A DNA stretch of 64,000 nucleotides from an uncultured Pelagibacteraceae bacterium (GTDB lineage Bacteria > Pseudomonadota > Alphaproteobacteria > Pelagibacterales > Pelagibacteraceae), in contig CACJEG010000003.1 in NCBI GenBank assembly GCA_902592375.1, positions 85,327 through 149,326 of the forward strand, in the 5' to 3' direction. Position 1 is the stretch's first letter. The number at the start of each line of letters is the position of its first letter. The notes beneath the pieces are model-generated. The model searched no databases. It saw only the letters and a list, made by a program, of their open reading frames with translations, and was not told the DNA's origin. The translations under genes were made by a program, and so were the position numbers. Below are positions 53,432-63,215 of the stretch, piece by piece.

Positions 53432-56400
53432 ATGTATATAACTGAAGTTAGCATTAAAAGACCTGTGGTAGCTTGGGTCATGTCTTTAATATTAATTATT
53501 TTTGGTATTTTTGTCTTTTTAGAATTGCCAGTAAGAGAACTTCCTGATGGTATACAGCCTCCTGTAGTTCAAGTTCAAACTGATTATAAATCTGCTTCAG
53601 CTGAAATTGTTGATGAAGAAATAACTCAAAAATTAGAGGATGTAATTGGTGGAGCAGAAGGTATAAAAAATATTGATTCAAGTTCTCTCAATGGAAGAAG
53701 TAGGATTAATATTCAATTCAACACAGACATTGATTTAGATGATGCTGCTAATGATATTAGGGAAAGAGTTGCAAGAGTTGTAGATAATTTACCAAGTGAG
53801 TCAAACCCTCCACAAATTTTAAAACAGGCAGCAGGTTTTACAACTACAATGTGGGTAGCATTATCATCCCCAACCTGGAATGATCTAGATCTTGGAGATT
53901 ATGCTGAAAGATATCTAATAGATGCATTTTCAAGCGTACCAAACGTAGGTCGAATTTTAGTTGGTGGATTAAGAGAGCTTAGTGTTAGAGTTTGGATAGA
54001 TCCAATAAAATTAGCTGCAAACGATCTTACAATTCAAGAAGTTGAAAGAGCTCTTAGAAATGAGAATATAAATCTTCCAGCAGGAACCTTAGAAGCTAAT
54101 AACAAAGACTTAACTTTAAACATTGATAAATCCTATTCTAATATTGATACTATTAAACAATTGCCACTTAAGAAAAATAAAGAAAAAGTTATTATTTTAT
54201 CCGATGTGGCTAATATAGAGTTTGGACCTGTTTCAGAAAAAACTTTATTTAAAGCACAAAGAAAAAATGCAGTAAATTTAAAAACTGTTGGTATTGGTAT
54301 TTATGCTAAAAGTGGTGCATCAACAGTAGAGCTTTCTAAACAAATAAAAACTAAAATCAAAGAACTTAACAAGTCCTTACCAGATGGATTAAAATTAGAA
54401 ATAGCGTTTAACAGAGCAACGTACATTGGCGCTGCAATAGAAGAAGTATATAAAAGTTTAGTAATTGCATTTGTATTAGTTGTTTTAATTATTTATCTTT
54501 TTTTAGGTAACCTTAAAGCAGTAATAGTTCCTGCAGTTGCTTTACCAGTTAGTCTTATTGGATCATTTCTTGGATTATATATATTTGATCTATCAATTAA
54601 TATTTTTGTATTACTAAGTTTTATTCTAGCAATTGGTATAATCACTGATGACTCTGTGATCATGACAGATGCAATTTATACAAGAATTGAAAACGGTGAA
54701 ACACCATTAGTGGCTGCATACAAAGGTTCTAAACAAATTACATTTGCAATTATTGCAACTACTTTAATTCTTATAGCAGTATTTTTACCTTTAATTTTTA
54801 TTAAAGGAATATCAGGAACTTTATTTCAAGAAACAGCAATAGCCTTATCTTTTTCAATTGTTGTATCTTCTTTTGTCGCATTAACATTATCTCCAATGTT
54901 AGGAAGTAAATTTTTAAACAAAAAAGAAAAAATTAATTTCTTTGTAAAAAAATTCAATAATGGATTCAAATCTTTTACAGGATTTTATGTAAACTCTCTT
55001 AAATATTGGGTGAATAAACAAAAAACTATTTCAATATTTATAATTTTAATTGTTGCTGCCTCAGCTTATTTATTTAGTTTTTCTAAAAAAGAATTGATAC
55101 CAGTTGAAGATAGAGGCGCTTATTTAATTATTGGATCAACTGATGAAGGAAGTTCATTTGAATACACCCAAGAAAAAGCGCAGATAATTGAAGGAAGAAT
55201 ATTAAGATTATTGCAGGCGGAAGATAGTCCATATGCAAGACTAATAATGAGAGTTCCTGGTTTTGGAAGATCTGCAACATCTTATAACAGTTTTATAATT
55301 ATTGCATTGCTTGATGAGTGGAAAAATAGAGAAAAAGGTAGTCAACAAATACTAAGAGAAGCTATCGGACAAGTGGTTTCTGTACCTGAAACTTTTGCAT
55401 TTCCAATTTCTCCACAATCAATAAGAGTATCTAGTTACAATAAGCCTGTTCAAATGGTTATATATGGATCTAGTTACGAAGAATTAGAGGAAATTCAAAA
55501 TAGTGTCTTAAGAGAATTAAGAAAAAATAGTAATATGTCTAGAATTGAAAGCGATTATACAAAAAACAAACCCGAGGTTAAATTAATCACTAATAAAAAT
55601 AGAGCAAATGATTTGGGAGTTTCTACTGAAAATATAGGTAGAACTCTAGAAACTCTTTATGGAGGAAAAAGAGTAACAACTTTTAGTAAAGAAGGAAGAG
55701 AATACCCAATTATTTTACAACAATATTTAGCAGACAGAAGAGATAAAGATGGGTTATCAAAAATTTTTGTTAGATCTGAAACAACTGGTAAACTTGTATC
55801 TGTTGCAAGTTTAGTTGAGTTTAAAGAGAAAGGCACTGCTGAAGCGCTTCCAAGATACAATCGTCAAAGAGCAGTTACAATTTCTGCTGCGCTTGCAGAA
55901 GATTACACTCTAACAGAGGCCATAAAATACCTGGAAGATGTCATGATTAGAGTTGCTCCTCAAAATCAAATCACTTGGAAAGGAAAATCTGAAGAGTTAA
56001 AAGAAACAACAAATGAAATATACTTAATTTTTGCTCTTGCTTTGTTAACTGCTTATTTAGTTATGGCAGCAACATTTAACTCTTTTGTTCATCCATTTAT
56101 TATTATTTTAACAGTTCCACTAGCTGTATTTGGTGGATTAGTATTTATTTTATTTTTAAATAGTTCAGTAAATATTTTCTCTCAAATCGCTTTAATAATA
56201 CTGATTGGTATATCCACAAAGAATAGTATTTTGATTGTAGACTACACAAACCAGATAAGAACTACCGGTGTTAAAATTCAGGACGCTATAATTAAAGCTT
56301 GCCAACTTAGAATTCGACCAATCATAATGACCTCACTTAGTACAATGATAGCAATGCTTCCATTAGTTATTGGAAATATTGGCCCAGGTGCAGGTGAAGG

Positions 56401-56554
56401 CTCTAGATTAGCTGTGGGTTCTACAATTTTAGGAGGAATGATTATTTCAACCTTCTTTACTTTATATGTAACTCCAACAATGTATTTAGCTCTTGCAAAA
56501 AATACTAAGCGAATTGATGCAGTTGATATTGAATTAAAAAAACAGCTAAATTAA
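53432..56554 (+). CDS. RND multidrug efflux pump (HAE1/AcrB family)
   Basis: A 1040-residue inner-membrane proton antiporter with twelve expected helices. The proton-relay pair is in GIITDDSVIM near residue 405 and the Lys in GISTKNSILIVDY near 929; ELPVRELPDGIQPP opens the periplasmic porter domain. It would export drugs or lipids with the preceding fusion protein. No TolC-type outer-membrane channel is encoded in the window. It ends in a 4-bp convergent overlap with a transglycosylase. Confidence 0.95.
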   Translation: MYITEVSIKRPVVAWVMSLILIIFGIFVFLELPVRELPDGIQPPVVQVQTDYKSASAEIVDEEITQKLEDVIGGAEGIKNIDSSSLNGRSRINIQFNTDIDLDDAANDIRERVARVVDNLPSESNPPQILKQAAGFTTTMWVALSSPTWNDLDLGDYAERYLIDAFSSVPNVGRILVGGLRELSVRVWIDPIKLAANDLTIQEVERALRNENINLPAGTLEANNKDLTLNIDKSYSNIDTIKQLPLKKNKEKVIILSDVANIEFGPVSEKTLFKAQRKNAVNLKTVGIGIYAKSGASTVELSKQIKTKIKELNKSLPDGLKLEIAFNRATYIGAAIEEVYKSLVIAFVLVVLIIYLFLGNLKAVIVPAVALPVSLIGSFLGLYIFDLSINIFVLLSFILAIGIITDDSVIMTDAIYTRIENGETPLVAAYKGSKQITFAIIATTLILIAVFLPLIFIKGISGTLFQETAIALSFSIVVSSFVALTLSPMLGSKFLNKKEKINFFVKKFNNGFKSFTGFYVNSLKYWVNKQKTISIFIILIVAASAYLFSFSKKELIPVEDRGAYLIIGSTDEGSSFEYTQEKAQIIEGRILRLLQAEDSPYARLIMRVPGFGRSATSYNSFIIIALLDEWKNREKGSQQILREAIGQVVSVPETFAFPISPQSIRVSSYNKPVQMVIYGSSYEELEEIQNSVLRELRKNSNMSRIESDYTKNKPEVKLITNKNRANDLGVSTENIGRTLETLYGGKRVTTFSKEGREYPIILQQYLADRRDKDGLSKIFVRSETTGKLVSVASLVEFKEKGTAEALPRYNRQRAVTISAALAEDYTLTEAIKYLEDVMIRVAPQNQITWKGKSEELKETTNEIYLIFALALLTAYLVMAATFNSFVHPFIIILTVPLAVFGGLVFILFLNSSVNIFSQIALIILIGISTKNSILIVDYTNQIRTTGVKIQDAIIKACQLRIRPIIMTSLSTMIAMLPLVIGNIGPGAGEGSRLAVGSTILGGMIISTFFTLYVTPTMYLALAKNTKRIDAVDIELKKQLN

Positions 56555-57150
56555 AAAATAATATATTTTGACGTTGATAAAGAATTTTTACATTCTGATA
56601 ATTGTTGCTTATAAATATTTGATTGTTTCTCCACTCTTTTGGCTAGATTAATTACTTTTTTATTTTTTTTATAATTTTTATAGTTACCCCACCCTTCATG
56701 ATAAGCAATATACTGCTTGAAAGCATCTTTTTTTGAAACTTTTAAAATTTTTTCAGTTTTATTAGTATACCAACCAATAAAATCTACACTGTCTTTAAAT
56801 CTTGTCCTAGCAGCAAGCTTATTCCCAGTTTCTTCTTTATATTGTTTCCAAGTTCCTTTTACAGCCTGTGAATAGCCGAAAGAACTTGATGGTCTCTTAT
56901 AAGGCACTACTTTAAATAATTTTTGTCTAGGAGGTTTTGCTAACCAATCAAAACTGGATTCCATTTTTATAATTGCAAGCTGTAAATAAACTGGGGTTCC
57001 CCATTTTTTTTCAGCTTTTTTTGCATGTTTATACCACATATATCTTTCAGTAAATATAGAACAACTATCTGCTGTATTTTTTGGAACAGACGAGCAACCT
57101 GAAATAAAAATTATTAAAATAAATAAATAATTAATTTCTAAAATTTTCAT
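56551..57150 (-). CDS. Lytic-transglycosylase-like lipoprotein
   Basis: A 199-residue lipoprotein with lipobox ISGC (Cys near 19). The SLT-like domain has LAIIKMESSFDWLA with the expected catalytic Glu, FGYSQAVKGTWKQYK and YIAYHEGWGNY. It would cleave peptidoglycan to anhydro-muropeptides at the outer membrane, feeding the amgK-murU recycling genes nearby. It overlaps the VanZ-like gene by 20 bp. Confidence 0.85.
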   Translation of the reverse strand: MKILEINYLFILIIFISGCSSVPKNTADSCSIFTERYMWYKHAKKAEKKWGTPVYLQLAIIKMESSFDWLAKPPRQKLFKVVPYKRPSSSFGYSQAVKGTWKQYKEETGNKLAARTRFKDSVDFIGWYTNKTEKILKVSKKDAFKQYIAYHEGWGNYKNYKKNKKVINLAKRVEKQSNIYKQQLSECKNSLSTSKYIIF

Positions 57151-57526
57151 TTTTTTTAAAAAAGTAAAATATAATTATGGCTATAATTACACCCGATAGA
57201 TTTCCGAATAAATCTGAAAATTCAAAACTTCTATTGGGTACAAAGTATTGTAAAACTTCAAGCACAATAGATAAAAATATTAAGTATATACTTAAAATAT
57301 TGAATTGATTACTTTTTCGGTAAGTTAAAAAACCAATAACTGAAAGCACTATATAGGCATACAAATGATTTGTTGAAACAATAAAGTTTGCAGTTATTTG
57401 AGACTGAATTTTACAATCATCATAAACATAACAGCCAAGCAAACTACCTGGAAACAAATACAAAACAATTAAAATCAAATTGCATATATAAAAAATAAAT
57501 TTATATTTCAAAAAATAATTAATCAT
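57131..57526 (-). CDS. VanZ-like small membrane protein
   Basis: A membrane protein of 131 residues from ATG 57526; an in-frame TTG at 57550 would give 139. About four helices are visible, with the VanZ-type block LEVLQYFVPNRSFEFSDLFGNLSGVIIA near the C-terminus. Function of such proteins outside glycopeptide resistance is unknown. It overlaps the transglycosylase start. Confidence 0.72.
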   Translation of the reverse strand: MINYFLKYKFIFYICNLILIVLYLFPGSLLGCYVYDDCKIQSQITANFIVSTNHLYAYIVLSVIGFLTYRKSNQFNILSIYLIFLSIVLEVLQYFVPNRSFEFSDLFGNLSGVIIAIIIFYFFKKNENFRN

Positions 57527-57571
57527 TAATAATATAGTTTTATTTATCAAATTGATTTAAAAGATAAACAA

Positions 57572-58279
57572 ATGAGTTATTTAATTTTAATAAGACATGG
57601 TCAAAGTGTATGGAACCTTGAAAAGAAATTTACTGGATGGGTCGATGTCGATCTAACTGAAGATGGAAAATCAGAGGCAAAAAAAGCTGGTGTATTAATA
57701 AAACGAGAAAAAATTGAGATTAATCTGTATTACTCGTCTTTTCAATTAAGAGCTAAAAATACTTTAAAAATTATACAGGAAGAATTACAAGATTTTAAAA
57801 AAGTTAAGAGTGCCTGGGAATTAAATGAAAGACATTACGGAGCTCTTACAGGATTAAATAAAGATGAAATGAAAGTAAAACTTGGAGAAGAAAAAGTTCA
57901 TCAATTTAGACGTTCCTGGGATCTTAGACCTGACCCCTTAGATAAAAAAAATCCATTTCATCCGCTAAATATTGAAACTTATAAAGAAATTCCTTTAGAA
58001 AATATTCCTGACACTGAGTCACTAAAAGATACATATGAAAGAGTAATAAAATTTTATAGCAAAGAGATAGAATACAAAACAAGTGAAAATATTCTCATTT
58101 CTGCTCATGGAAACTCCATTAGAGCTCTTTGCAAATATTTGTTTAATTTAAATAACAATGAGATATCTAAACTTGAAATTCCAACAGGAAACCCGCTTTT
58201 AATTGAATTAGAAAACAGCAAAATTTCTAATTGCAAATATCTTGATCAAGATAGAGCTAAAGATCTTTTAGTTTTTTAA
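57572..58279 (+). CDS. gpmA: 2,3-bisphosphoglycerate-dependent phosphoglycerate mutase
   Basis: A 235-residue enzyme with the phosphohistidine motif LIRHGQSVWNLEKKFTGWVDVDLT near residue 8, ELNERHYGALTG and SAHGNSIRALCKYL. It interconverts 3- and 2-phosphoglycerate. It is divergent from the VanZ-like gene and overlaps murU convergently by 23 bp. Confidence 0.95.
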   Translation: MSYLILIRHGQSVWNLEKKFTGWVDVDLTEDGKSEAKKAGVLIKREKIEINLYYSSFQLRAKNTLKIIQEELQDFKKVKSAWELNERHYGALTGLNKDEMKVKLGEEKVHQFRRSWDLRPDPLDKKNPFHPLNIETYKEIPLENIPDTESLKDTYERVIKFYSKEIEYKTSENILISAHGNSIRALCKYLFNLNNNEISKLEIPTGNPLLIELENSKISNCKYLDQDRAKDLLVF

Positions 58280-58946
58280 AAATATCCAGATTAGTTAAAT
58301 GATAAAATTTTTTTTGGCTTTCGTAACCAAATAACTTTTTTTGGTCTAATAAATTATTCCAAATTTCCAAAATTGAATAATTTTCTATTTTCTCTTTAAT
58401 AAATAATTTTTTATTAATTATTTGACACCCAATGTAAATAAATTCTTTTTCAACCTCTTTATTAATTAAATTATTTTTTAAATTAAAATCTCCCTTTAAC
58501 TTTTTATCAAAACTAAATCTTTTGTTTACCAAAAGAAGAATGTTTTCTAATTTTTCAGAAAAATACATTTTTTCCATTTTTAATATCTCATCTTTATAGT
58601 CATTACTCCAAATTGTATCTGGATTAAAAATTATAAAATCCTTTTCATGAGAGTCTTTAATCATATTTTGAATACCTCCACCTGTATCTAAAATATCCTC
58701 ACCATCTTCAATTATTTTGATATCAATATTGAAATTTTTATTTTTTAAAAAAACTGAAAATTGATCCTTTAAATAAAAAGTATTTATTAAGATTTTTTGA
58801 ATACCTAGTTTTTCGATTAAATTAATACATCTCTCTAGCATACTTACATCTTTAATCTCTAATAAGGGCTTAGGAGTATTTAAAGTAATTGGGTTTAATC
58901 TCTTACCAAAACCTGCACATAAAATTAAAGCTGTATTTATTTTCAC
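58257..58946 (-). CDS. murU: MurNAc-1-phosphate uridylyltransferase-like nucleotidyltransferase
   Basis: A 229-residue nucleotidyltransferase with LCAGFGKRLNPITLNTPKPLLEI near residue 10 and IIEDGEDILDTGGGI, typical of MurU and sugar nucleotidyltransferases. It starts with GTG at 58946. Its place after tsaE-amgK supports the MurNAc recycling role (UDP-MurNAc salvage). Confidence 0.85.
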   Translation of the reverse strand: MKINTALILCAGFGKRLNPITLNTPKPLLEIKDVSMLERCINLIEKLGIQKILINTFYLKDQFSVFLKNKNFNIDIKIIEDGEDILDTGGGIQNMIKDSHEKDFIIFNPDTIWSNDYKDEILKMEKMYFSEKLENILLLVNKRFSFDKKLKGDFNLKNNLINKEVEKEFIYIGCQIINKKLFIKEKIENYSILEIWNNLLDQKKLFGYESQKKFYHLTNLDIFKKLKDL

Positions 58947-58950
58947 AACT

Positions 58951-59895
58951 TTACCTTATATATTTTGGAAAATTATTTTTTAATAGCAACATCAAATTAT
59001 TGAATTCATTTTGCTCTTTAATTCTATGATTAATCATTTCCCAAGCGTATGGAATTAATTTTAAATATTTTTTTTTATTTTCTCTAATAGCTAAACGCAT
59101 AAATATACCGATTATTTTTAAATTTCTTAAAACAGATAATATTTCAAAATCTTTTTTAAATTTTTTCAAATCAATTTTTCTATTTGTTTTGATGTAAAAC
59201 TTAAATACTTTTTCTTTTAATTGATTAGATGTTTTTAATCTTACGTCGTCAATTAAGGATGCTAAATCGTAAGCTCTATTGCCAATTAGTGCATCTTGAC
59301 TATCTATTACTGCAATTTTTTTGTTGTGATACATTAAATTTGAAACATGAAAATCTCTATGAACAAATGTAACATTTTTATAATTTAATTTTGATAATAA
59401 CTTCTTTATCTCTAATCTAAATTTTTTTTTAAATTGAATACTTTTGGATTTTGACAATATCTTTGGTGCATACCAATCATAAAAAAGTTTAGTTTCATCA
59501 AACAAAATTTTGTTATTATATTCTTGAACTTTATATAATTTGTTTTTAAAATTTTTTACTTTTTTATCTTTTATTAATTGTATTTTATTTAAAATTTTTA
59601 TTATCTTTTTAAAAATGATATATTTATTATTATTTTTGTTTTTTAAAATTTGAAACAAAGTTTGATCTCCAAAGTCATTTATTTCTATATAATTATTAAT
59701 GTAATTTTCACTTAATAGAATTGGTGCTAGAATTTTATTTTTAATTAAAATTTTATTTATTGCATCGTAAATCAAAAGATTTTTTAACTTTTCTTTCTTT
59801 GATACTACAATAATAGATTTATTTTTTCTGTTTCTATAAAATTCTCTTAAAGACGCGTCACCTTTTATTTTTTTCAATTTTGCTACGCTTTTCAT
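58951..59895 (-). CDS. amgK: AmgK-like anomeric MurNAc/GlcNAc kinase (aminoglycoside phosphotransferase family)
   Basis: A 314-residue APH-fold kinase with the catalytic loop FVHRDFHVSNLMYH near residue 195 and VIDSQDALIGNRAYDLASLIDD. This and the 4-bp spacing to murU fit AmgK, which phosphorylates MurNAc at C1. I use ATG 59895; a TTG lies one codon upstream. Sequence is very lysine-rich and AT-rich. Confidence 0.85.
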   Translation of the reverse strand: MKSVAKLKKIKGDASLREFYRNRKNKSIIVVSKKEKLKNLLIYDAINKILIKNKILAPILLSENYINNYIEINDFGDQTLFQILKNKNNNKYIIFKKIIKILNKIQLIKDKKVKNFKNKLYKVQEYNNKILFDETKLFYDWYAPKILSKSKSIQFKKKFRLEIKKLLSKLNYKNVTFVHRDFHVSNLMYHNKKIAVIDSQDALIGNRAYDLASLIDDVRLKTSNQLKEKVFKFYIKTNRKIDLKKFKKDFEILSVLRNLKIIGIFMRLAIRENKKKYLKLIPYAWEMINHRIKEQNEFNNLMLLLKNNFPKYIR

Positions 59896-59911
59896 CAAAA
59901 TAATTTTTAAT

Positions 59912-60361
59912 TTAAACTTTTATATCTACAGTTCTATCATTTAATTGATTTAAATAATTAAATGTTAAAGTTATAAATTTTATATCTTGTTTATCAGTAA
60001 TTAATTGTGGCCATTCTATAAGTGTTATTAATTTATTATCTTTTTCAAAAATATCTAAATTATTGATATCTTCTTTTCTATTAATTCTAAATAAATCATA
60101 ATGTTTTATTCTTATATCTTTCACCTGATACTCATTTAATAAACTAAAAGTAGGGCTTGTAATTTCTGTTTGTGTTAAATTACTTATTTTTTGATACTCA
60201 TTTATAAAATATTTAACAAAAGTTGTTTTACCAACGCCCATCTCTCCATATAAAAAAACAAACTCTCCACCTTTAAGATATTTTGTAAATTCTTTAGCTA
60301 ATTCTTTGGTTAACTTCTCTGAGGTGATATCGATTGTGCTATCTTTAATAGCGATAGGCAT
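59912..60361 (-). CDS. tsaE: tRNA threonylcarbamoyladenosine ATPase TsaE
   Basis: A small P-loop ATPase with [16 protein letters not shown] near residue 40 and [19 protein letters not shown] and LIEWPQ, the TsaE pattern. It supports t6A synthesis on tRNA. I choose ATG 60361 (149 residues, MPIAIKDS) over 60391, because the longer form adds residues entirely inside ahcY. It still overlaps the ahcY end by 17 bp. Confidence 0.9.
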   Translation of the reverse strand: MPIAIKDSTIDITSEKLTKELAKEFTKYLKGGEFVFLYGEMGVGKTTFVKYFINEYQKISNLTQTEITSPTFSLLNEYQVKDIRIKHYDLFRINRKEDINNLDIFEKDNKLITLIEWPQLITDKQDIKFITLTFNYLNQLNDRTVDIKV

Positions 60362-61631
60362 CTGGTTTGAAAGGACCTTCTGTTCCAACACTTATATAGT
60401 CTGCTTGCTCTTTTGATAATTTTGTTAGTTTTGCTCCAACCTTTTTTAAATGCAGAGTTGCTACTTTTTCATCCAAATGTTTTGGAAGTACGTAAACTTT
60501 ATTTTCATAATTTTTATGATTATGCCAAAGCTCTATTTGAGCAATTACTTGATTAGTAAATGATGCACTCATTACAAAACTTGGATGTCCAGTTGCACAG
60601 CCAAGATTAACTAATCTTCCTTCAGCTAAAAGAATAATTCTTTTACCACTTGGCAGCTCTATTTCATGCACTTGGGGTTTTACTTCAGTCCACTTATAAT
60701 TTCTAAGAGCTTCAACTTGTATTTCATTATCAAAGTGACCAATATTACATAAGATAGCTCTGTCCTTCATATCTCTCATATGATCTGCAGTAACAATGTC
60801 TTTGTTACCTGTTGCTGTTACAACGATATCTGCTCTACTTATAGCCTCCTCCATTAATACCACTTCATAACCTTCCATTGCAGCCTGAAGAGCACATATT
60901 GGATCTGCTTCTGTAACTAAAACTCTAGCTCCACTTTGTCTTAAAGATGCAGCACTTCCTTTTCCAACGTCTCCAAAACCAGCAACAATAGCAATTTTTC
61001 CAGACATCATTACATCAGTAGCTCTTCTGATGCCGTCTACTAAACTTTCTCTACATCCATATAAGTTATCAAATTTTGATTTTGTGACGGAGTCATTCAC
61101 GTTTATTGCTGGAACTAAAAGCGATTTATCATTTTCCATTTTATTTAATGCTTTAATCCCAGTGGTAGTCTCTTCTGAAACGCCTTTAATATCATTCATT
61201 AAATCTTGATATTCATTGTGCATGATAGCTGTTAAATCACCACCGTCATCTAATAACATGTTAGGTTTCCAGTCAGGTTTTCCAACTATAGTTTGTTTAA
61301 TGCACCATAAATATTCCTCTTCTGTTTCACCTTTCCAGGCATAAACAGGAATCCCAGCCTTTGCAATTGCAGCAGCTGCATGATCTTGAGTTGAAAAAAT
61401 ATTACATGAAGACCAACGAACTTCAGCGCCTAATGCAACTAAGGTTTCGATTAGTACAGCCGTTTGAATTGTCATATGAAGACATCCAATAATTCTTGCG
61501 CCCTTTAATGGTTTTTCCTTAGAATACTCTTCTCTTAATGCCATTAAACCAGGCATTTCACTTTCAGCTATTGATATTTCTTTCCTACCAAAATCTGCTT
61601 GGGATATATCTTTTACTTTATAATCTTCCAT
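60345..61631 (-). CDS. ahcY: S-adenosylhomocysteine hydrolase
   Basis: A 428-residue enzyme with [27 protein letters not shown], the NAD motif [12 protein letters not shown] and the C-terminal [10 protein letters not shown]. It splits SAH to adenosine and homocysteine, so it links methylation to purine and sulfur metabolism. Only 42 bp separate it from the histidine kinase gene upstream; the kinase end and this gap hold an 8-bp direct repeat (61648-61675). Confidence 0.97.
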   Translation of the reverse strand: MEDYKVKDISQADFGRKEISIAESEMPGLMALREEYSKEKPLKGARIIGCLHMTIQTAVLIETLVALGAEVRWSSCNIFSTQDHAAAAIAKAGIPVYAWKGETEEEYLWCIKQTIVGKPDWKPNMLLDDGGDLTAIMHNEYQDLMNDIKGVSEETTTGIKALNKMENDKSLLVPAINVNDSVTKSKFDNLYGCRESLVDGIRRATDVMMSGKIAIVAGFGDVGKGSAASLRQSGARVLVTEADPICALQAAMEGYEVVLMEEAISRADIVVTATGNKDIVTADHMRDMKDRAILCNIGHFDNEIQVEALRNYKWTEVKPQVHEIELPSGKRIILLAEGRLVNLGCATGHPSFVMSASFTNQVIAQIELWHNHKNYENKVYVLPKHLDEKVATLHLKKVGAKLTKLSKEQADYISVGTEGPFKPDAYRY

Positions 61632-61647
61632 AGCAAGCTTTATACAT

Positions 61648-61675
61648 ATAAGATTTTATTTATCAACATAAGATT
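61648..61675. repeat. 8-bp direct repeat 20 bp apart upstream of ahcY
   Basis: ATAAGATT occurs at 61648-61655 and 61668-61675, two helical turns apart, in the short ahcY leader overlapping the kinase stop. It may be a regulatory pair or chance. Confidence 0.35.
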
Positions 61676-63215
61676 AAATATTGGGAAATCTTATTTCAAT
61701 CATAGCTCCTTCTTTATCAGTACGATTGGATGCTACAATTTCACCATCATGAAGTTCAACCAAATTTTTAACTATGTTTAAACCTAGACCTGAATGCTCT
61801 CCAAATTTTTCAGGCCTATTACTATAAAATCTTTTAAATATTCTTGATGTGTCTTTTTCTTTAAATCCTTGGCCTTCATCAATAATTTTGATTGATATTT
61901 GATTTTTTCCATTAATAGAAACATCAACAAAAACATTACCACCATCTTTACTAAACGATATTGAATTATCTAATAAATTTGCAATGATTTGTTCAATTCT
62001 ATTTTCTATACCATTTATTAAATATTTATCTTTTCCATCATTTTTATATTCAATTTTTATTCCTTTTTTCATTTGATGAATATTATTATAATCATCAACA
62101 ACAGATTGAATAATAGGTTCAATGTTAATTCTTTTCATTTGTTCTTTACTTAAAGCAACTTCATCTTTTAACATTTGTGAATAATCAGTAATTAATCTTT
62201 CTATTCTTTGTACATCGTGACTTAGTATATTTAATAGTCTATTTCTTTGGTCGTCATCATTTGTATCTTGCAAAATTTCTGAAGCACTTTTTAAAGATGC
62301 TAATGGATTTCTAATCTCATGAACCAAATCTGTCGAAAAGTTTTCTGCATGCGTAACTCTATTTTGAAGCTCTTTTGTCATATCCTCTAAAGAATTTGAT
62401 AAAAGTCCCAATTCATCATTTCTTTTTTTAAGATTTTCAATACCTGGTTTAGCTTGACTTTTTTCTTTAATACGAATTGTGTATGCAACAAGATTTTGTA
62501 TTGGTTTAATAAAATATCTGCTTAACACAAAAGAAAAAATTAATATTACAAATCCTACTGATATAGCTGTTCTTATTACAAATGCTTTTCTCTCATCTAT
62601 TGCTGTCTTTATTTCATTAGCGTTTTCTGTAATAGCTACATAACCAAGATTTATCTCATTCTTTGTAACATTCTTAATAGTTGTTACATTAAATTGATTA
62701 AAATCTTCTTGCGTAAATGTGTAAGGAACCCCCAAATTTTCAGAACTAGAATAATTTTTTAATATATCTTTGAATGAAACAGGTTTTTTTTCATCAATTT
62801 TTATATTTTTTTCCTCAATAGTTTTTTCTATTGCCTCATTATCTAAACTTTCAAATTCAATTCTATCAAGCCTTGTAGAGAATGATCTTGGATCAAGATC
62901 TAAAGTATCAGTGTCACCAATAAGGTTAAGTTGATCATCAAAAAATATTACTCTATCTAAATTTTGAAAAATAAACCTTGTAGAAAATAAAAATCTTCTA
63001 ATATCTTCAGATTGGAATTTTACATCTAGTCTTAAAATATTATCAATGGTGTTGTTAATGATGTTTGTGTGATTTTGAGATTTTTTTTTTATTAAACTTG
63101 GCTGAATATTATTTAGATATATGAATGTAAATAGTCCAATAATTGTAAAAATTACAAAATTTATAAATAAAAATTTTTTTAATATAGAAAGAGTTTTTAA
63201 GTATTTACTAAACAT
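61674..63215 (-). CDS. chvG: ChvG-type sensor histidine kinase
   Basis: A 513-residue membrane kinase: two helices (about 12-32 and 235-255) flank a periplasmic sensor, then a HAMP region, the H-box LVHEIRNPLAS near residue 298, the N-box LLDNSISFS and the G-box GLGLNIVKNL. It resembles ChvG/ExoS of alphaproteobacteria, which senses envelope or acid stress. Its ATG overlaps the regulator stop. Confidence 0.87.
   Translation of the reverse strand: MFSKYLKTLSILKKFLFINFVIFTIIGLFTFIYLNNIQPSLIKKKSQNHTNIINNTIDNILRLDVKFQSEDIRRFLFSTRFIFQNLDRVIFFDDQLNLIGDTDTLDLDPRSFSTRLDRIEFESLDNEAIEKTIEEKNIKIDEKKPVSFKDILKNYSSSENLGVPYTFTQEDFNQFNVTTIKNVTKNEINLGYVAITENANEIKTAIDERKAFVIRTAISVGFVILIFSFVLSRYFIKPIQNLVAYTIRIKEKSQAKPGIENLKKRNDELGLLSNSLEDMTKELQNRVTHAENFSTDLVHEIRNPLASLKSASEILQDTNDDDQRNRLLNILSHDVQRIERLITDYSQMLKDEVALSKEQMKRINIEPIIQSVVDDYNNIHQMKKGIKIEYKNDGKDKYLINGIENRIEQIIANLLDNSISFSKDGGNVFVDVSINGKNQISIKIIDEGQGFKEKDTSRIFKRFYSNRPEKFGEHSGLGLNIVKNLVELHDGEIVASNRTDKEGAMIEIRFPNI

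Noticed and set aside
61632-61673. SAM or SAH riboswitch before ahcY
   Set aside because: The gap is only 42 bp, too short for a known SAH riboswitch, and no core motif is seen.
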